64,000 nt of DNA from Methylobacterium sp. 10. GTDB lineage: Bacteria > Pseudomonadota > Alphaproteobacteria > Rhizobiales > Beijerinckiaceae. The stretch spans positions 498,501 to 562,500 of the forward strand of contig NZ_KI912577.1 in NCBI RefSeq assembly GCF_000519085.1. Direction: 5' to 3'. The notes beneath the pieces were generated by a model. The model searched no databases, was not told the origin of the DNA, and saw nothing but the letters and a program-made list of their open reading frames with translations. Below are positions 27,994-36,298 of the stretch, in pieces (within the stretch, counting starts at the first letter, position 1; each line of letters starts with the position of its first letter). A program made the position numbers and the translations under genes.

Positions 27994-28956
27994 ATGAGCA
28001 AGCTCATCCCCTTCGCGCGGCGCTCCGCGAGTGCCGCTCCCGACCCCGCCGCCGGGACCAGCCGCATGTCGTACTCCGAAAAGTTCATCTCCATCGAGGG
28101 GATCGCCCGGCGCTATCCCGCCCCCGGCGGAAAGCAGAACACCGTGTTCGAGAACCTGTGGCTGCCCATGCGGCGGGGCGAGTTCGTCTGCATGATCGGC
28201 CATTCCGGCTGCGGCAAGACCACGGTGCTCAACATCCTGGCCGGGCTGGAGGCGCCGAGCGAGGGTGTCGTCATCGTAGACGGGCAGGCCATCGAGGGGA
28301 CGAGCCTCGACCGGGCGGTGATCTTCCAGGGCCATGCCCTGCTGCCCTGGCGCACGGTGCTCGGCAACGTCGCCTATGCGGTCTCCTCGCGCTGGCGCAA
28401 GGCGTCCCGCGCCGAAGTGGAGGAGCGTGCCCGCAAGGCCATCGCCACGGTTGGACTCGCCGGCTCCGAGCACAAGCGCCCCTCCGAACTCTCCGGCGGC
28501 ATGAAGCAGCGCGTCGGCATCGCGCGGGCGCTCGCCATCGAGCCCAAGATCCTGCTCATGGACGAGCCGTTCTCGGCGCTGGACGCGCTGACGCGGGGCA
28601 CCCTGCAGGATGAGGTGCGCCGCATCTGCACCGAGACCGGCCAGACCGTCTTCATGATCACCCACGATGTCGACGAGTCGATCTACCTCGCGGATCGCAT
28701 CGTGCTGATGACCAACGGCCCCGAGGCCAAGGTGGCCGAGATCGTCGAGAACCCTCTGCCCAAGCGGCGCGAGCGCGCCGAGCTCCATCACGCGCCGGGC
28801 TACTACGCCCTGCGCAACCACCTGATGGACTTCCTCGTCAGCCGCTCGAAGACCCTGCGGGACGCCATGCCCGCCGGCTACGACCAGCGCCACCCGCCGG
28901 TGGTGCGGCCGGGTTCCGACGGGCCGGAATCGATCGCCGTCCCCGCCGCCTCGTAG
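27994..28956 (+). CDS. ABC transporter ATP-binding protein, NrtD/CynD type
   Basis: A 320-residue ATPase. Walker A is GHSGCGKTT, the ABC signature LSGGMKQRV and Walker B ILLMDEPFSALDALTRG; the H-loop histidine is in MITHDVDESIYLADR. It drives the importer encoded by the two preceding genes. The C-terminal tail after about residue 260 is Pro/Gly-rich and not conserved. An internal ATG at MSYSEKF gives a shorter alternative start. Cyanase follows after 61 bp. Confidence 0.9.
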   Translation: MSKLIPFARRSASAAPDPAAGTSRMSYSEKFISIEGIARRYPAPGGKQNTVFENLWLPMRRGEFVCMIGHSGCGKTTVLNILAGLEAPSEGVVIVDGQAIEGTSLDRAVIFQGHALLPWRTVLGNVAYAVSSRWRKASRAEVEERARKAIATVGLAGSEHKRPSELSGGMKQRVGIARALAIEPKILLMDEPFSALDALTRGTLQDEVRRICTETGQTVFMITHDVDESIYLADRIVLMTNGPEAKVAEIVENPLPKRRERAELHHAPGYYALRNHLMDFLVSRSKTLRDAMPAGYDQRHPPVVRPGSDGPESIAVPAAS

Positions 28957-29017
28957 ATCCGCGCTTCGTAAATCCGCGCGCGCCCTCTCACCCACGTATT
29001 TCGAACGGAGACCTCAC

Positions 29018-29506
29018 ATGAAGCGCGAAGACCTCACGGAAAAGCTCCTCGACATCAAGCGCGAGAAGGGCTGGACCTGGAAGCATATCCAGGCGGAGAT
29101 CGGCGGCCTCTCGCCGATCCTCATCACCGCCGCCTGCATGGGACAGATGAAGTTGCCGAAAGCCCAGGCCAGGAAGGCGGCGGAGCTGTTCGGCCTGTCC
29201 GAATCCGAGGAGCGGATGCTGAACGAGGCGCCGTATCGCGGCTCGATCCCGCAGATGCCGCCCACCGACCCTCTCATCTACCGGTTCTACGAGTTGGTGA
29301 TGGTCTACGGCACCACTTGGAAAGAACTGATCCAGGAGGATTTCGGTGACGGCATCATGTCGGCCATCGATTTCAACATGACCATGGAACGGGAGCCGAA
29401 CAACAAGGGCGACCGGGTGAAAATGAACCTGTCCGGAAAGTTTTTGCCGTATAAATATTATGACAATGAAGAAGGAGTGCCGGATTACGGCTTCAAGGAG
29501 CCGTAA
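29018..29506 (+). CDS. cynS: Cyanate hydratase (cyanase)
   Basis: A 162-residue cyanase, which converts cyanate and bicarbonate to ammonia and CO2 and so both detoxifies cyanate and yields nitrogen. The N-terminal helix-turn-helix-like part (about 1-75) is followed by the catalytic segment. The conserved residues corresponding to E. coli Arg96, Glu99 and Ser122 are Arg89, Glu92 (YRFYELVMVYG) and Ser115 (DGIMSAIDF). Length and sequence are normal for the family. GGAGA lies 7 nt before the ATG. It is the last gene of the operon, before a strong terminator. Confidence 0.96.
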   Translation: MKREDLTEKLLDIKREKGWTWKHIQAEIGGLSPILITAACMGQMKLPKAQARKAAELFGLSESEERMLNEAPYRGSIPQMPPTDPLIYRFYELVMVYGTTWKELIQEDFGDGIMSAIDFNMTMEREPNNKGDRVKMNLSGKFLPYKYYDNEEGVPDYGFKEP

Positions 29507-29546
29507 ATCTGCGGCCATACTTCGAAAGCGTTCTAGACTGTAGCGG

Positions 29547-29580
29547 CACCGCGGCTTCAAAGGAGGCCGCGGTGACTTTT
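29547..29580 (+). terminator. Terminator of the cyanate operon
   Basis: A perfect 9-bp stem, CACCGCGGC (29547-29555) with GCCGCGGTG (29566-29574), followed by ACTTTT. It lies 40 bp after the cyanase stop and fits an intrinsic terminator. Confidence 0.75.
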
Positions 29581-29674
29581 CTCACGCGTGGCGAGTCGAC
29601 GGCGGAGGGGGTTTCGTGCTGATTGCGGAGACTTGGCCGCACGCACGGTCCTCCCCCTCGGAGATTGTTTCCGC

Positions 29675-30082
29675 ATGAACCTCAACGCGATCTCGTCAAC
29701 CTGGGCACCCCGGCTTCTCAGCGTCCTGCGCATCGTCGCCGGCGTGCTGTTCCTCGAGCACGGAACGCAGAAGCTGTTCGGATTTCCCGTGCGCATGGGC
29801 GGCGGGGCGGCACCGGCGCTGTTCACACTCTTCTGGTTCGCGGCCGTCCTCGAGATCGTCGGCGGCGCACTGATCATCCTCGGCCTGTTCACGCGGCCGG
29901 TGGCGTTCATTCTCTCCGGCCAGATGGCCTTCGCCTATTTCATCGCCCATGCGCCCAAGAGCCAGTTCCCAGCCCTGAACGGCGGCGACGCAGCCATCCT
30001 GTTCTGCTTCCTCTTCCTTTACCTCGCCGCTGCCGGCGCCGGTCCGTGGAGCCTGGACGCACAGCGCCGCGGGCGGTTCTGA
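29675..30082 (+). CDS. DoxX family membrane protein
   Basis: A 135-residue protein with four hydrophobic helices and the DoxX signature: LLSVLRIVAGVLFLEHGTQKLFGFP at the start, then FAAVLEIVGGALIILGLFTRPVAFILSGQMAFAYFIAHAPKS and a final FLFLYLAAAGAGPWSLDA. DoxX proteins are linked to quinone or thiol redox at the membrane, but most members are uncharacterised. The inner ATG (29675) with GGAG 11 nt upstream is preferred over an upstream Arg-rich extension. Confidence 0.85.
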   Translation: MNLNAISSTWAPRLLSVLRIVAGVLFLEHGTQKLFGFPVRMGGGAAPALFTLFWFAAVLEIVGGALIILGLFTRPVAFILSGQMAFAYFIAHAPKSQFPALNGGDAAILFCFLFLYLAAAGAGPWSLDAQRRGRF

Positions 30083-30309
30083 GCCGGGGCTCGGGGCTTG
30101 CGCCGGCGATGCCCGGCCGGATTGATCGGAGGGGCCGCGCTCCGTCCGATGCAGAGACGATCCCTGCCGTACGGCGTCCCCTGAAGCCGGCAGGCGTGTT
30201 GCCTTCACGCCCGAACCGGGCGCAGCCGATGCCCGGTTGTCGAGGTGACGGAGGCAGGTCGCATGGCGCCTGACGAAACTCCGGGGCCGCGCGTCGGCAG
30301 GCCGGCGAA

Positions 30310-30990
30310 ATGACGCAAGAGCCGGCCGACGGCCGGCGCATCCGCGTCGTCGCCGTGGCCGTGCAGAAGGGCGGTACCGGCAAGACGAGCCTTGCCGCCT
30401 CCCTGTCCGTGGCGGCGGCTGAGGATGGTGAGCGCGTGATCGCCTTCGACCTGGATCCGCAGGGGTCGCTGGCCGGCTGGGGCGCCCTGCGCCGGAAGGG
30501 CGGAGTGACCGTCGAGCGAATCCAGGCCTGGGAAATCGGGCAGATGCCCGAGATCCTGGAAGGCTGCCGGGAGAACGGAACCACCGTCGTCGTCATCGAC
30601 ACCGCAGGCACCGCCACGGGTCTGGCCCCGGCCCTGCGCACGGCCGACCTCGTCGTCGTGCCGGTGCGCCCGTCGCGGCTCGACCTCGTGGCCGCGAGAC
30701 CGACCCTCCAGACCCTCGTCGGCCTCGGGATGCGGAACCGGCTCGCCCTGGTCCTCAACCAATGCCCACCCCCGCCCTCCCCGCGCACCGATGCCTATGC
30801 GGCGCAGTTGCGTTCGCTGGGCGTGCTGGCCGAACCCAGCATCGTGCATCGGGTGGATCATCAGGACGCCGTGGCCTCCGGCCTCGGCGTCACCGAATAC
30901 GCGCCCCGGGGCCGGGCCGCCGACGAGATCCGCGCCCTGTGGGGCTGGCTCGACGCGAAGATGAGCCTATCGGATGCGGAAGCGTCCTGA
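30310..30990 (+). CDS. Orphan ParA/MinD-family ATPase
   Basis: A 226-residue P-loop ATPase with the deviant Walker A KGGTGKT (20-26), the FDLDPQGSLAGW switch and VVVIDTAGTATG Walker B. No parB or par site is adjacent, so this is not the chromosome or a plasmid partition system as laid out here. Small solitary ParA proteins of this kind position other cargoes such as chemoreceptor arrays, or have unknown roles. Its TGA stop lies within a long inverted repeat shared with the converging peptidase gene. Confidence 0.82.
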   Translation: MTQEPADGRRIRVVAVAVQKGGTGKTSLAASLSVAAAEDGERVIAFDLDPQGSLAGWGALRRKGGVTVERIQAWEIGQMPEILEGCRENGTTVVVIDTAGTATGLAPALRTADLVVVPVRPSRLDLVAARPTLQTLVGLGMRNRLALVLNQCPPPPSPRTDAYAAQLRSLGVLAEPSIVHRVDHQDAVASGLGVTEYAPRGRAADEIRALWGWLDAKMSLSDAEAS

Positions 30991-31054
30991 GCGGGTTCGC
31001 AGTCTCGGGTTGCAGGACGCGACACCGGCGACTGCTTCTACAGAACCCGCTCAG
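30987..31054. terminator. Long inverted repeat spanning two convergent stop codons
   Basis: CTGAGCGGGTTC (30987-30998) and its perfect complement GAACCCGCTCAG (31043-31054), with inner GCAGTC/GACTGC pairing. Each arm contains the stop codon of one of the two converging genes (parA-like and M20 peptidase). It probably serves as a shared terminator or mRNA 3'-end stabiliser. Confidence 0.65.
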
Positions 31055-32436
31055 CGTTCCCCGAATGCCGCCAGGATGCGCGCCCAGGAGCGGGTGCCCT
31101 TGTGGAAACTTCTGAGATCGTACTTCTCGTTGGGCGAATGGATGCGGTCGTCGTCGAGGCCGAAGCCGATGAGGAGCGTGTTGCGGTCGAGCAGCCGCTT
31201 GAAGTCGCCGACGATGGGGATCGAGCCGCCCGCGCCGATGGTCACGGCCGGCACGCCCCATTCCTCGGCGAGCGCCCCCCTCGCGGTGTCCAGCTCGGGC
31301 ATGTCGAAGGGCAGGCTGATGGCGCGGCTGCCCTTGTAGCAGATCACCTCCACCGAACAGTCGGCCGGAATGCGCTCACGCACGAAGGCCTCGAAGGTCC
31401 TGGCGAGCACTTCCGGGTCCTGATCGTCCACGAGACGGAACGAGACCTTGGCGCTGGCCTCTCCCGCGATGACGGTCTTGGTGCCCTCGCCGGTATAGCC
31501 GCCGATGATGCCGTTGACGTCGCAGGCCGGGCGCGACTGGATCAGCTCGATCAGCATGCGCCCGCGCTCGCCCGCCGGCTCCGACAGGCCGATGGGGCCG
31601 AGGAACTTCTCAGCCGTGAAGTCGAGCCCGCGCCATTGCTCCAGGATCTCCGGGGGCGTCTCGCGCACGCCGTCGTAGAAGCCCGGAAGGGCCACCTTTC
31701 CATCCGAATCGTGCAGGTCGGCGATGATCTTGGACAGGACGTGGATCGGGTTGCGCGCCGCCCCGCCAAAGAAGCCCGAATGCAGGTCGCGGTCGGCGCA
31801 GGTGACCTTCACCTCGAAATAGGCGAGGCCCCGCAGGGAGGTGGTGATGGCCGGCGTGGTGGAGTTCCACATGCTGGTGTCGCAGACGAGGACGATGTCG
31901 GCGGCAAGCTTGTCGCGGTTGGCCGCGACCCATTCGGGCAGGCCCTGCGAGCCGTTCTCCTCGGCACCCTCGATCAGGAGGGTGACGCCACAGGGCAGCT
32001 CCCCCTCCATGGCGATGAAGGCGCGGCAGGCCTCGACGAAGGTCATCACCTGACCCTTGTCGTCGGAGGCGCCGCGCGCCACGATCTGCCTTTCACCCTT
32101 GGAGTTCAGGGAGATGCGCGGCTCGAAGGGCGGCGTCTCCCAGAGGTTCAGCGGGTCCACCGGCTGCACGTCGTAATGGCCGTAGAACAGCACGTGCGGC
32201 TTTCCGGGCTTGGGCGCATGCGCCAGCACCACCGGATGCAGCGAGGTCTCGTGGATGGCGGTGTCGAAGCCGAGCGCCGTCAAGGTGCCGGTGAGCCACT
32301 GCGCCGCCTCGCGGCAATGGCCGGCATAGGCTGGATCGGTGGAGATCGACGGAATCCGCAGGAAGGCGAACAGCCGCTCCAGGGCATTGTCGAGGTCGCG
32401 GTCGATGTCGTTGAGAACCGGGTCGAGGGCGGCCAT
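31051..32436 (-). CDS. M20-family metallopeptidase (dipeptidase)
   Basis: A 461-residue M20/M25/M40 zinc peptidase. Metal-ligand motifs are in order: VLFYGHYDVQPVDP (His, Asp), ARGASDDKGQVMTF (bridging Asp), LLIEGAEENGSQGLPEW (catalytic Glu-Glu) and the late GAGGSIPIVGDFK segment. The dimerisation domain lies between about 200 and 330. These enzymes cleave dipeptides or related amide bonds in the cytoplasm. AAGGA lies 6 nt before the ATG. No partner gene is adjacent. Confidence 0.9.
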   Translation of the reverse strand: MAALDPVLNDIDRDLDNALERLFAFLRIPSISTDPAYAGHCREAAQWLTGTLTALGFDTAIHETSLHPVVLAHAPKPGKPHVLFYGHYDVQPVDPLNLWETPPFEPRISLNSKGERQIVARGASDDKGQVMTFVEACRAFIAMEGELPCGVTLLIEGAEENGSQGLPEWVAANRDKLAADIVLVCDTSMWNSTTPAITTSLRGLAYFEVKVTCADRDLHSGFFGGAARNPIHVLSKIIADLHDSDGKVALPGFYDGVRETPPEILEQWRGLDFTAEKFLGPIGLSEPAGERGRMLIELIQSRPACDVNGIIGGYTGEGTKTVIAGEASAKVSFRLVDDQDPEVLARTFEAFVRERIPADCSVEVICYKGSRAISLPFDMPELDTARGALAEEWGVPAVTIGAGGSIPIVGDFKRLLDRNTLLIGFGLDDDRIHSPNEKYDLRSFHKGTRSWARILAAFGER

Positions 32437-32736
32437 CGCAGGTCCTTGTGGCGGTCGGGGATGGCGACAGGGTTAGCCGAGGGGATGGGCGGGCGCAAAC
32501 CGCGGACATGGCCGTTCAGAACTGCAAACCCGGCAGGAAGGCTTTCGATGAGGAAGGTTCAGGCGGCGATGCCCCCGGAACCGTGATTCCGGGGCATCGA
32601 GCAGTGTTCGGATCCACGTCGACGGCATCTGAAGCCAAGGCGCCCCCCCCTGCGCCTGCACCGTACCGCACGGCTATGAAGCCGTCGGACGCGGCGCAGG
32701 ATGAGGATGTACTCGCTCACCGAGAGGGCCCGCGCT
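32437..32736. other. Intergenic region with bulged hairpin
   Basis: About 300 bp between two minus-strand genes. It contains one strong stem, GATGCCCCCGGAA (32568-32580) against TTCCGGGGCATC (32587-32598), with a single bulged C and a 6-nt loop; it could end transcription of the upstream HD gene. No convincing coding sequence was seen. Confidence 0.5.
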
Positions 32737-33414
32737 TCAGGCGTGGTGAGCGCAGCCGCATCCTGCAGAATGGGCGCCGGTGGGCCAGCGCGAGTGACGG
32801 ATCAAGGCGCAGAAGTTGCCCTTGCGAAAGCCCGGTTCCTTGTCGGCGATGACGTCCGCCTTGACGTTGCCGAACGTTGTGTCCGGCTTGTGCCGGATGC
32901 CGTCGTAGAAGGCCTGGATGATGTCCTCCTTGAAGTCGGGCGTCCGCGGGAAAGCGGATACCACCGCCTCACGCTCGGCGTCGGAGTATTCTCCGTATGT
33001 CAGGCCGAGCACGTCCATCTCGACGCCGGCCGTGACGAGCGCCACCACCGGATGCATGTGGACCGGGATGCCGGGCGTCGTGTGCAGCGCGATGGCGGTC
33101 CAGACCGTATAGACGTCCGCCTCCGGCACCCCGTGCGCCTTCAGGAAGTCGCGGGCCGCGTTGGCGCCGTCGACCTCGAAGCGCTCCTCCGCGCTGCTGT
33201 GGTCTGGCATCAGGCCGACGTCGTGGAACATCGCGCCCGCATAGAGAAGCTCGCGGTCGAATGTCAGGCCGCGGCCGATGCCGGCCAGGGCACCGAATTG
33301 GTAGACCCGGCTCGAATGATGGAAGAGGAGCTCAGTTTCCGTGTCCCGGACGAACTCGGTGACGGCACGGGCCAGTTTGCTGTCCGGAACGGTGGCCAAG
33401 GTTGGAATGCTCAT
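32737..33414 (-). CDS. HD-domain protein, cyanamide hydratase-like
   Basis: A 225-residue HD-superfamily protein. Metal ligands are visible as His32/His33 in LLFHHSSRVYQFG, His64-Asp65 in AMFHDVGLMPDHS and a later Asp region. The pattern HSxRVYxFG...FHDxGLx resembles fungal/yeast Ddi2/Cah cyanamide hydratases as much as generic HD hydrolases, so the substrate is open. The C-terminus ends CGCAHHA. It is divergent from a GlxA-type regulator, and AAGGAAA precedes its ATG. Confidence 0.7.
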   Translation of the reverse strand: MSIPTLATVPDSKLARAVTEFVRDTETELLFHHSSRVYQFGALAGIGRGLTFDRELLYAGAMFHDVGLMPDHSSAEERFEVDGANAARDFLKAHGVPEADVYTVWTAIALHTTPGIPVHMHPVVALVTAGVEMDVLGLTYGEYSDAEREAVVSAFPRTPDFKEDIIQAFYDGIRHKPDTTFGNVKADVIADKEPGFRKGNFCALIRHSRWPTGAHSAGCGCAHHA

Positions 33415-33532
33415 GATCGGGTTTCCTTTGCGCTGATCCTCCCATCGGGCTACGAGACTCCATCATTGGCATCAATCGTCGTCTAACGGCGTTTTCTGCC
33501 ATCCTTCATGCATCCTCAGCCATGGAGCTCCG

Positions 33533-34498
33533 ATGGCGCCCCGACCCGTCGCCATCCTCGCCCTTCCCGGGGTCCAATTGCTCGATGTGGCCGGCCCGCT
33601 CGACGTCTTCGCCGAGGCAAACATCCAAAGCGGCGAGGACGTCTACGATCTCGCCGTCGTCGGAACGGGCGCCGATACGATCCTCACGTCGTCGGGACGG
33701 CGCCTCGTCGCGGATCTCGTGGCTCCCGGTGCCGATCCGATGTGCTTCGACACCCTGCTGGTCGCCGGAGCGCCGCGCATGCACGAGACGGACGTCGATG
33801 GCGGTCTCCTGGACTGGCTCGTGACGGTTGCGAGGCGCTGCCGGCGCTACGGCTCGGTCTGCAGCGGGGCGTTCCTGCTCGGTCAGGCCGGCCTGCTGGA
33901 CGGTCGGAGGGTGACGACGCATTGGGCCGTGGCAGAGGTGCTGGCGGCGCGCTACCCGGAGGCGTCGGTCGAGGCCGATGCGATCTGCCTCTTCGACGGT
34001 CCGCTGAGGACGGCGGCCGGGGTCACCGCGGGACTCGACCTCGCGCTGGCGCTCGTGGAGGAGGATCTCGGCCCGGAGATTGCGCGCCGGGTCGCCAGCC
34101 AACTCGTGATGTTCTTTCGACGCGGCGGTGGGCAGATGCAGTTCAGCCGCCGCGGGCTCAGTGCACCGGCCGGCCGCTCGGCCCTGCAGGAGGTGCAGCG
34201 CTGGGTGGCCGCGTATCCCGCGGAGGATCACGCGGTCGAGAAGCTCGCGGGGCGGGCGGGGATGAGTCCGCGCCATTTCGCGCGTCTGTTCAGGACCGAG
34301 ACGGGACTGACACCGGCCGCCTACGTGGAAAACGTCCGGATCGAGGCTGTTCGCCGCCTGTTGGAAACGGACGAGATCGTTCTCAAGCAGGTGGCCAGCG
34401 CTTGCGGGTTCCTCGACGCCGACACCCTGAGGCGGGCCTTCATGCGGCGCGTCGGGACGACGCCCGCGGAGTATCGGCGACGGCATCTGCATCGCTGA
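33533..34498 (+). CDS. GlxA-family regulator (DJ-1/PfpI + AraC HTH)
   Basis: A 321-residue regulator with an N-terminal DJ-1/PfpI-like amidotransferase domain (about 4-165; VAILALPGVQLLDVAGPLDVFAEAN, GSVCSGAFLLGQAGLLDGRRVTTHW) and a C-terminal AraC-type double helix-turn-helix (about 215-315; RAGMSPRHFARLFRTETGLTPAAYVENVRIEAVRRLLE). The nucleophile-elbow cysteine in SVCSGAF is kept. It is divergent from the HD-domain gene, which is its most likely target. GGAG lies just upstream of the ATG. Confidence 0.88.
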   Translation: MAPRPVAILALPGVQLLDVAGPLDVFAEANIQSGEDVYDLAVVGTGADTILTSSGRRLVADLVAPGADPMCFDTLLVAGAPRMHETDVDGGLLDWLVTVARRCRRYGSVCSGAFLLGQAGLLDGRRVTTHWAVAEVLAARYPEASVEADAICLFDGPLRTAAGVTAGLDLALALVEEDLGPEIARRVASQLVMFFRRGGGQMQFSRRGLSAPAGRSALQEVQRWVAAYPAEDHAVEKLAGRAGMSPRHFARLFRTETGLTPAAYVENVRIEAVRRLLETDEIVLKQVASACGFLDADTLRRAFMRRVGTTPAEYRRRHLHR

Positions 34499-34755
34499 GC
34501 CGACCGCACATCCGAAGCTGCACGCCCGCTCGACATTTCAGGCCAGCAGAATCGGCGCTCGTCCAGCCGCAAGCGCCAGCGAGCGCCCGGCATCCTTCCC
34601 GAAGGCGGAAACCACCCTCCCGGGAACAGGCACAGATTGGAACGGTTATCGAGTGGACCGGCGCGGGGCGTGGACGTTCCTTCCCCTCGCGCCACCGCCC
34701 ATTCGAGAAACGCGGCCGGTGCCCTGCCCGGCCCCTGAGTTTTCAGGACACGCCC

Positions 34756-35274
34756 ATGCTCATCGACAGCGGATCGCCCGGCGCTCCGGCCACCATCGGC
34801 ATCAGCCTGACCATCAACGGCGAGGTCCGTGAGCTTCAGGTGGCGCCGTGGACCACCCTCCTCGACCTGCTGCGCGAGGATCTCGACCTTACCGGCACCA
34901 AGAAGGGCTGCGACCACGGCCAGTGCGGCGCCTGCACCGTGCTGGTGAACGGCACGCGCATCAATTCCTGCCTCGCCCTCGCCGTGATGAAGGACGGCGC
35001 CGAGATCGTCACCGTCGAGGGGCTGGCCAAACACGCCGGCCAGGACGGCGCGATGCACCCGCTCCAGGCCGCTTTCGTGGAGCGCGACGCCTTCCAGTGC
35101 GGATACTGTACCCCCGGCCAGCTCTGCTCCGCCGCCGGCATGATCGCGGAAGGTCACGCCACGTCGCGTGAAGAAATCCGCGAGGCCATGAGCGGCAACA
35201 TCTGCCGCTGCGGCGCCTACACCAACATCGTCGATGCCATCGAAGACGTGATGCACGCGGGAGCCGCCCGATGA
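34756..35274 (+). CDS. Molybdenum aldehyde oxidoreductase, 2Fe-2S subunit
   Basis: A 172-residue small subunit of a xanthine oxidase-family enzyme. The plant-ferredoxin-type cluster uses Cys52, 57, 60 and 72 (GCDHGQCGACTVLVNGTRINSC). The second cluster uses FQCGYCTPG and NICRCGAYTNI. It passes electrons from the molybdenum site to FAD. No Tat signal is visible, unlike E. coli PaoA, so the complex may be cytoplasmic. AGGA is 7 nt before the ATG. The frame is open further upstream but without homology. It overlaps the FAD-subunit gene by 4 nt. Confidence 0.9.
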   Translation: MLIDSGSPGAPATIGISLTINGEVRELQVAPWTTLLDLLREDLDLTGTKKGCDHGQCGACTVLVNGTRINSCLALAVMKDGAEIVTVEGLAKHAGQDGAMHPLQAAFVERDAFQCGYCTPGQLCSAAGMIAEGHATSREEIREAMSGNICRCGAYTNIVDAIEDVMHAGAAR

Positions 35275-36284
35275 ACCGCTTCGATTACGTTCGCCCGACT
35301 ACGGTCGAAGAGGCGGTGAAAGCCATCGGCTCCGCCGCCAATGCCCGCTTCATCGCCGGCGGCACCAACCTCGTCGACCTGATGAAGTACAATGTCGAGC
35401 GGCCCGAGCGCCTCGTCGACATCACCCGCCTGCCCCTCGAAGGCATCGAAGAGCATGAGGGGGGCCTGCGCATCGGCGCCCTCGTCACCAATTCCACTTT
35501 GGCCTATGACGAGCGCATCCAAAACCGGTACCCGCTCCTGTCGAGCGCGATCCTGGCCGGTGCCTCGGGCCAGTTGCGTAACGCCGCCACGACCGGCGGC
35601 AACCTCAACCAGCGCACCCGCTGCTATTATTTCTATGACGAGGCGACGCCCTGCAACAAGCGCGAGCCGGGTTCGGGCTGTCAGGCGATCGGCGGCGTCA
35701 ACCGCATCCATGCCATTTTCGGCACTAGCGAGAACTGCATCGCCACCCACCCGTCCGATATGTGCGTGGCGCTGGCGGCTCTCGAAGCCCAGGTCCGCGT
35801 CACCGGGCCGGGCGGTGAGCGCCGCATCCCCTTTGCCGAGTTCCACCGCCTGCCGGGGGATACGCCGCAATACGACACCACCCTGAAGGCGGACGAAATC
35901 GTCCTGTCCGTCGATCTGCCGGACGAAGGCTTTGCCGGCCACCACACCTACCTGAAGCTGCGCGACAGGCTCTCCTACGCCTTCGCCCTGGTCTCGGTGG
36001 CCGCCTTGGTGCGCCTCGACGGGAACACGATCGGCGAGGCGCGCTTTGCGCTCGGCGGCGTCGCCCACAAGCCCTGGCGCAACGCCGAGGCCGAGGCCTT
36101 CCTCACGGGCAAGCCCGCCACCCGCGAGAGTTTCGAGGGCGCCGCCGAGATCGTGATGCGGGAGGCCAAGCCCCAATCCGAGAACGGATTCAAGATCGAA
36201 CTCGCCCGGCGCGCCATCATCCGCGGCCTGACCCAGGCCGCGTCCGGCACGCCCCAGTCGCAATCCGACAAGCGCATCGCCTGA
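35271..36284 (+). CDS. Aldehyde oxidoreductase FAD subunit with extra Cys insert (PaoB-like)
   Basis: A 337-residue FAD-binding subunit (CO dehydrogenase flavoprotein family). The FAD loop FIAGGTNLVDLMKY and ATTGGNLNQRTR are present. Four cysteines, Cys118, 128, 137 and 156 (CYYFYDEATPCNKREPGSGC...C), match the extra 4Fe-4S insertion known from E. coli PaoB and 4-hydroxybenzoyl-CoA reductase-type subunits. That places this complex with PaoABC-like aldehyde oxidoreductases. It starts within the previous stop codon (ATGA). Confidence 0.9.
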   Translation: MNRFDYVRPTTVEEAVKAIGSAANARFIAGGTNLVDLMKYNVERPERLVDITRLPLEGIEEHEGGLRIGALVTNSTLAYDERIQNRYPLLSSAILAGASGQLRNAATTGGNLNQRTRCYYFYDEATPCNKREPGSGCQAIGGVNRIHAIFGTSENCIATHPSDMCVALAALEAQVRVTGPGGERRIPFAEFHRLPGDTPQYDTTLKADEIVLSVDLPDEGFAGHHTYLKLRDRLSYAFALVSVAALVRLDGNTIGEARFALGGVAHKPWRNAEAEAFLTGKPATRESFEGAAEIVMREAKPQSENGFKIELARRAIIRGLTQAASGTPQSQSDKRIA

Positions 36285-36298
36285 GGACCCGTCCAGAC

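Noticed and set aside
25675-28995. An 1106-codon open frame on the minus strand opposite the cyanate operon
   Set aside because: It is a high-GC shadow: His/Arg/Gly-rich, no domain signature, and directly antisense to four well-supported genes.
33508-34755. Fusion of the 2Fe-2S subunit to an upstream 416-residue segment
   Set aside because: The upstream frame is a shadow of the GlxA-type regulator; the true start has AGGA 7 nt before ATG 34756.
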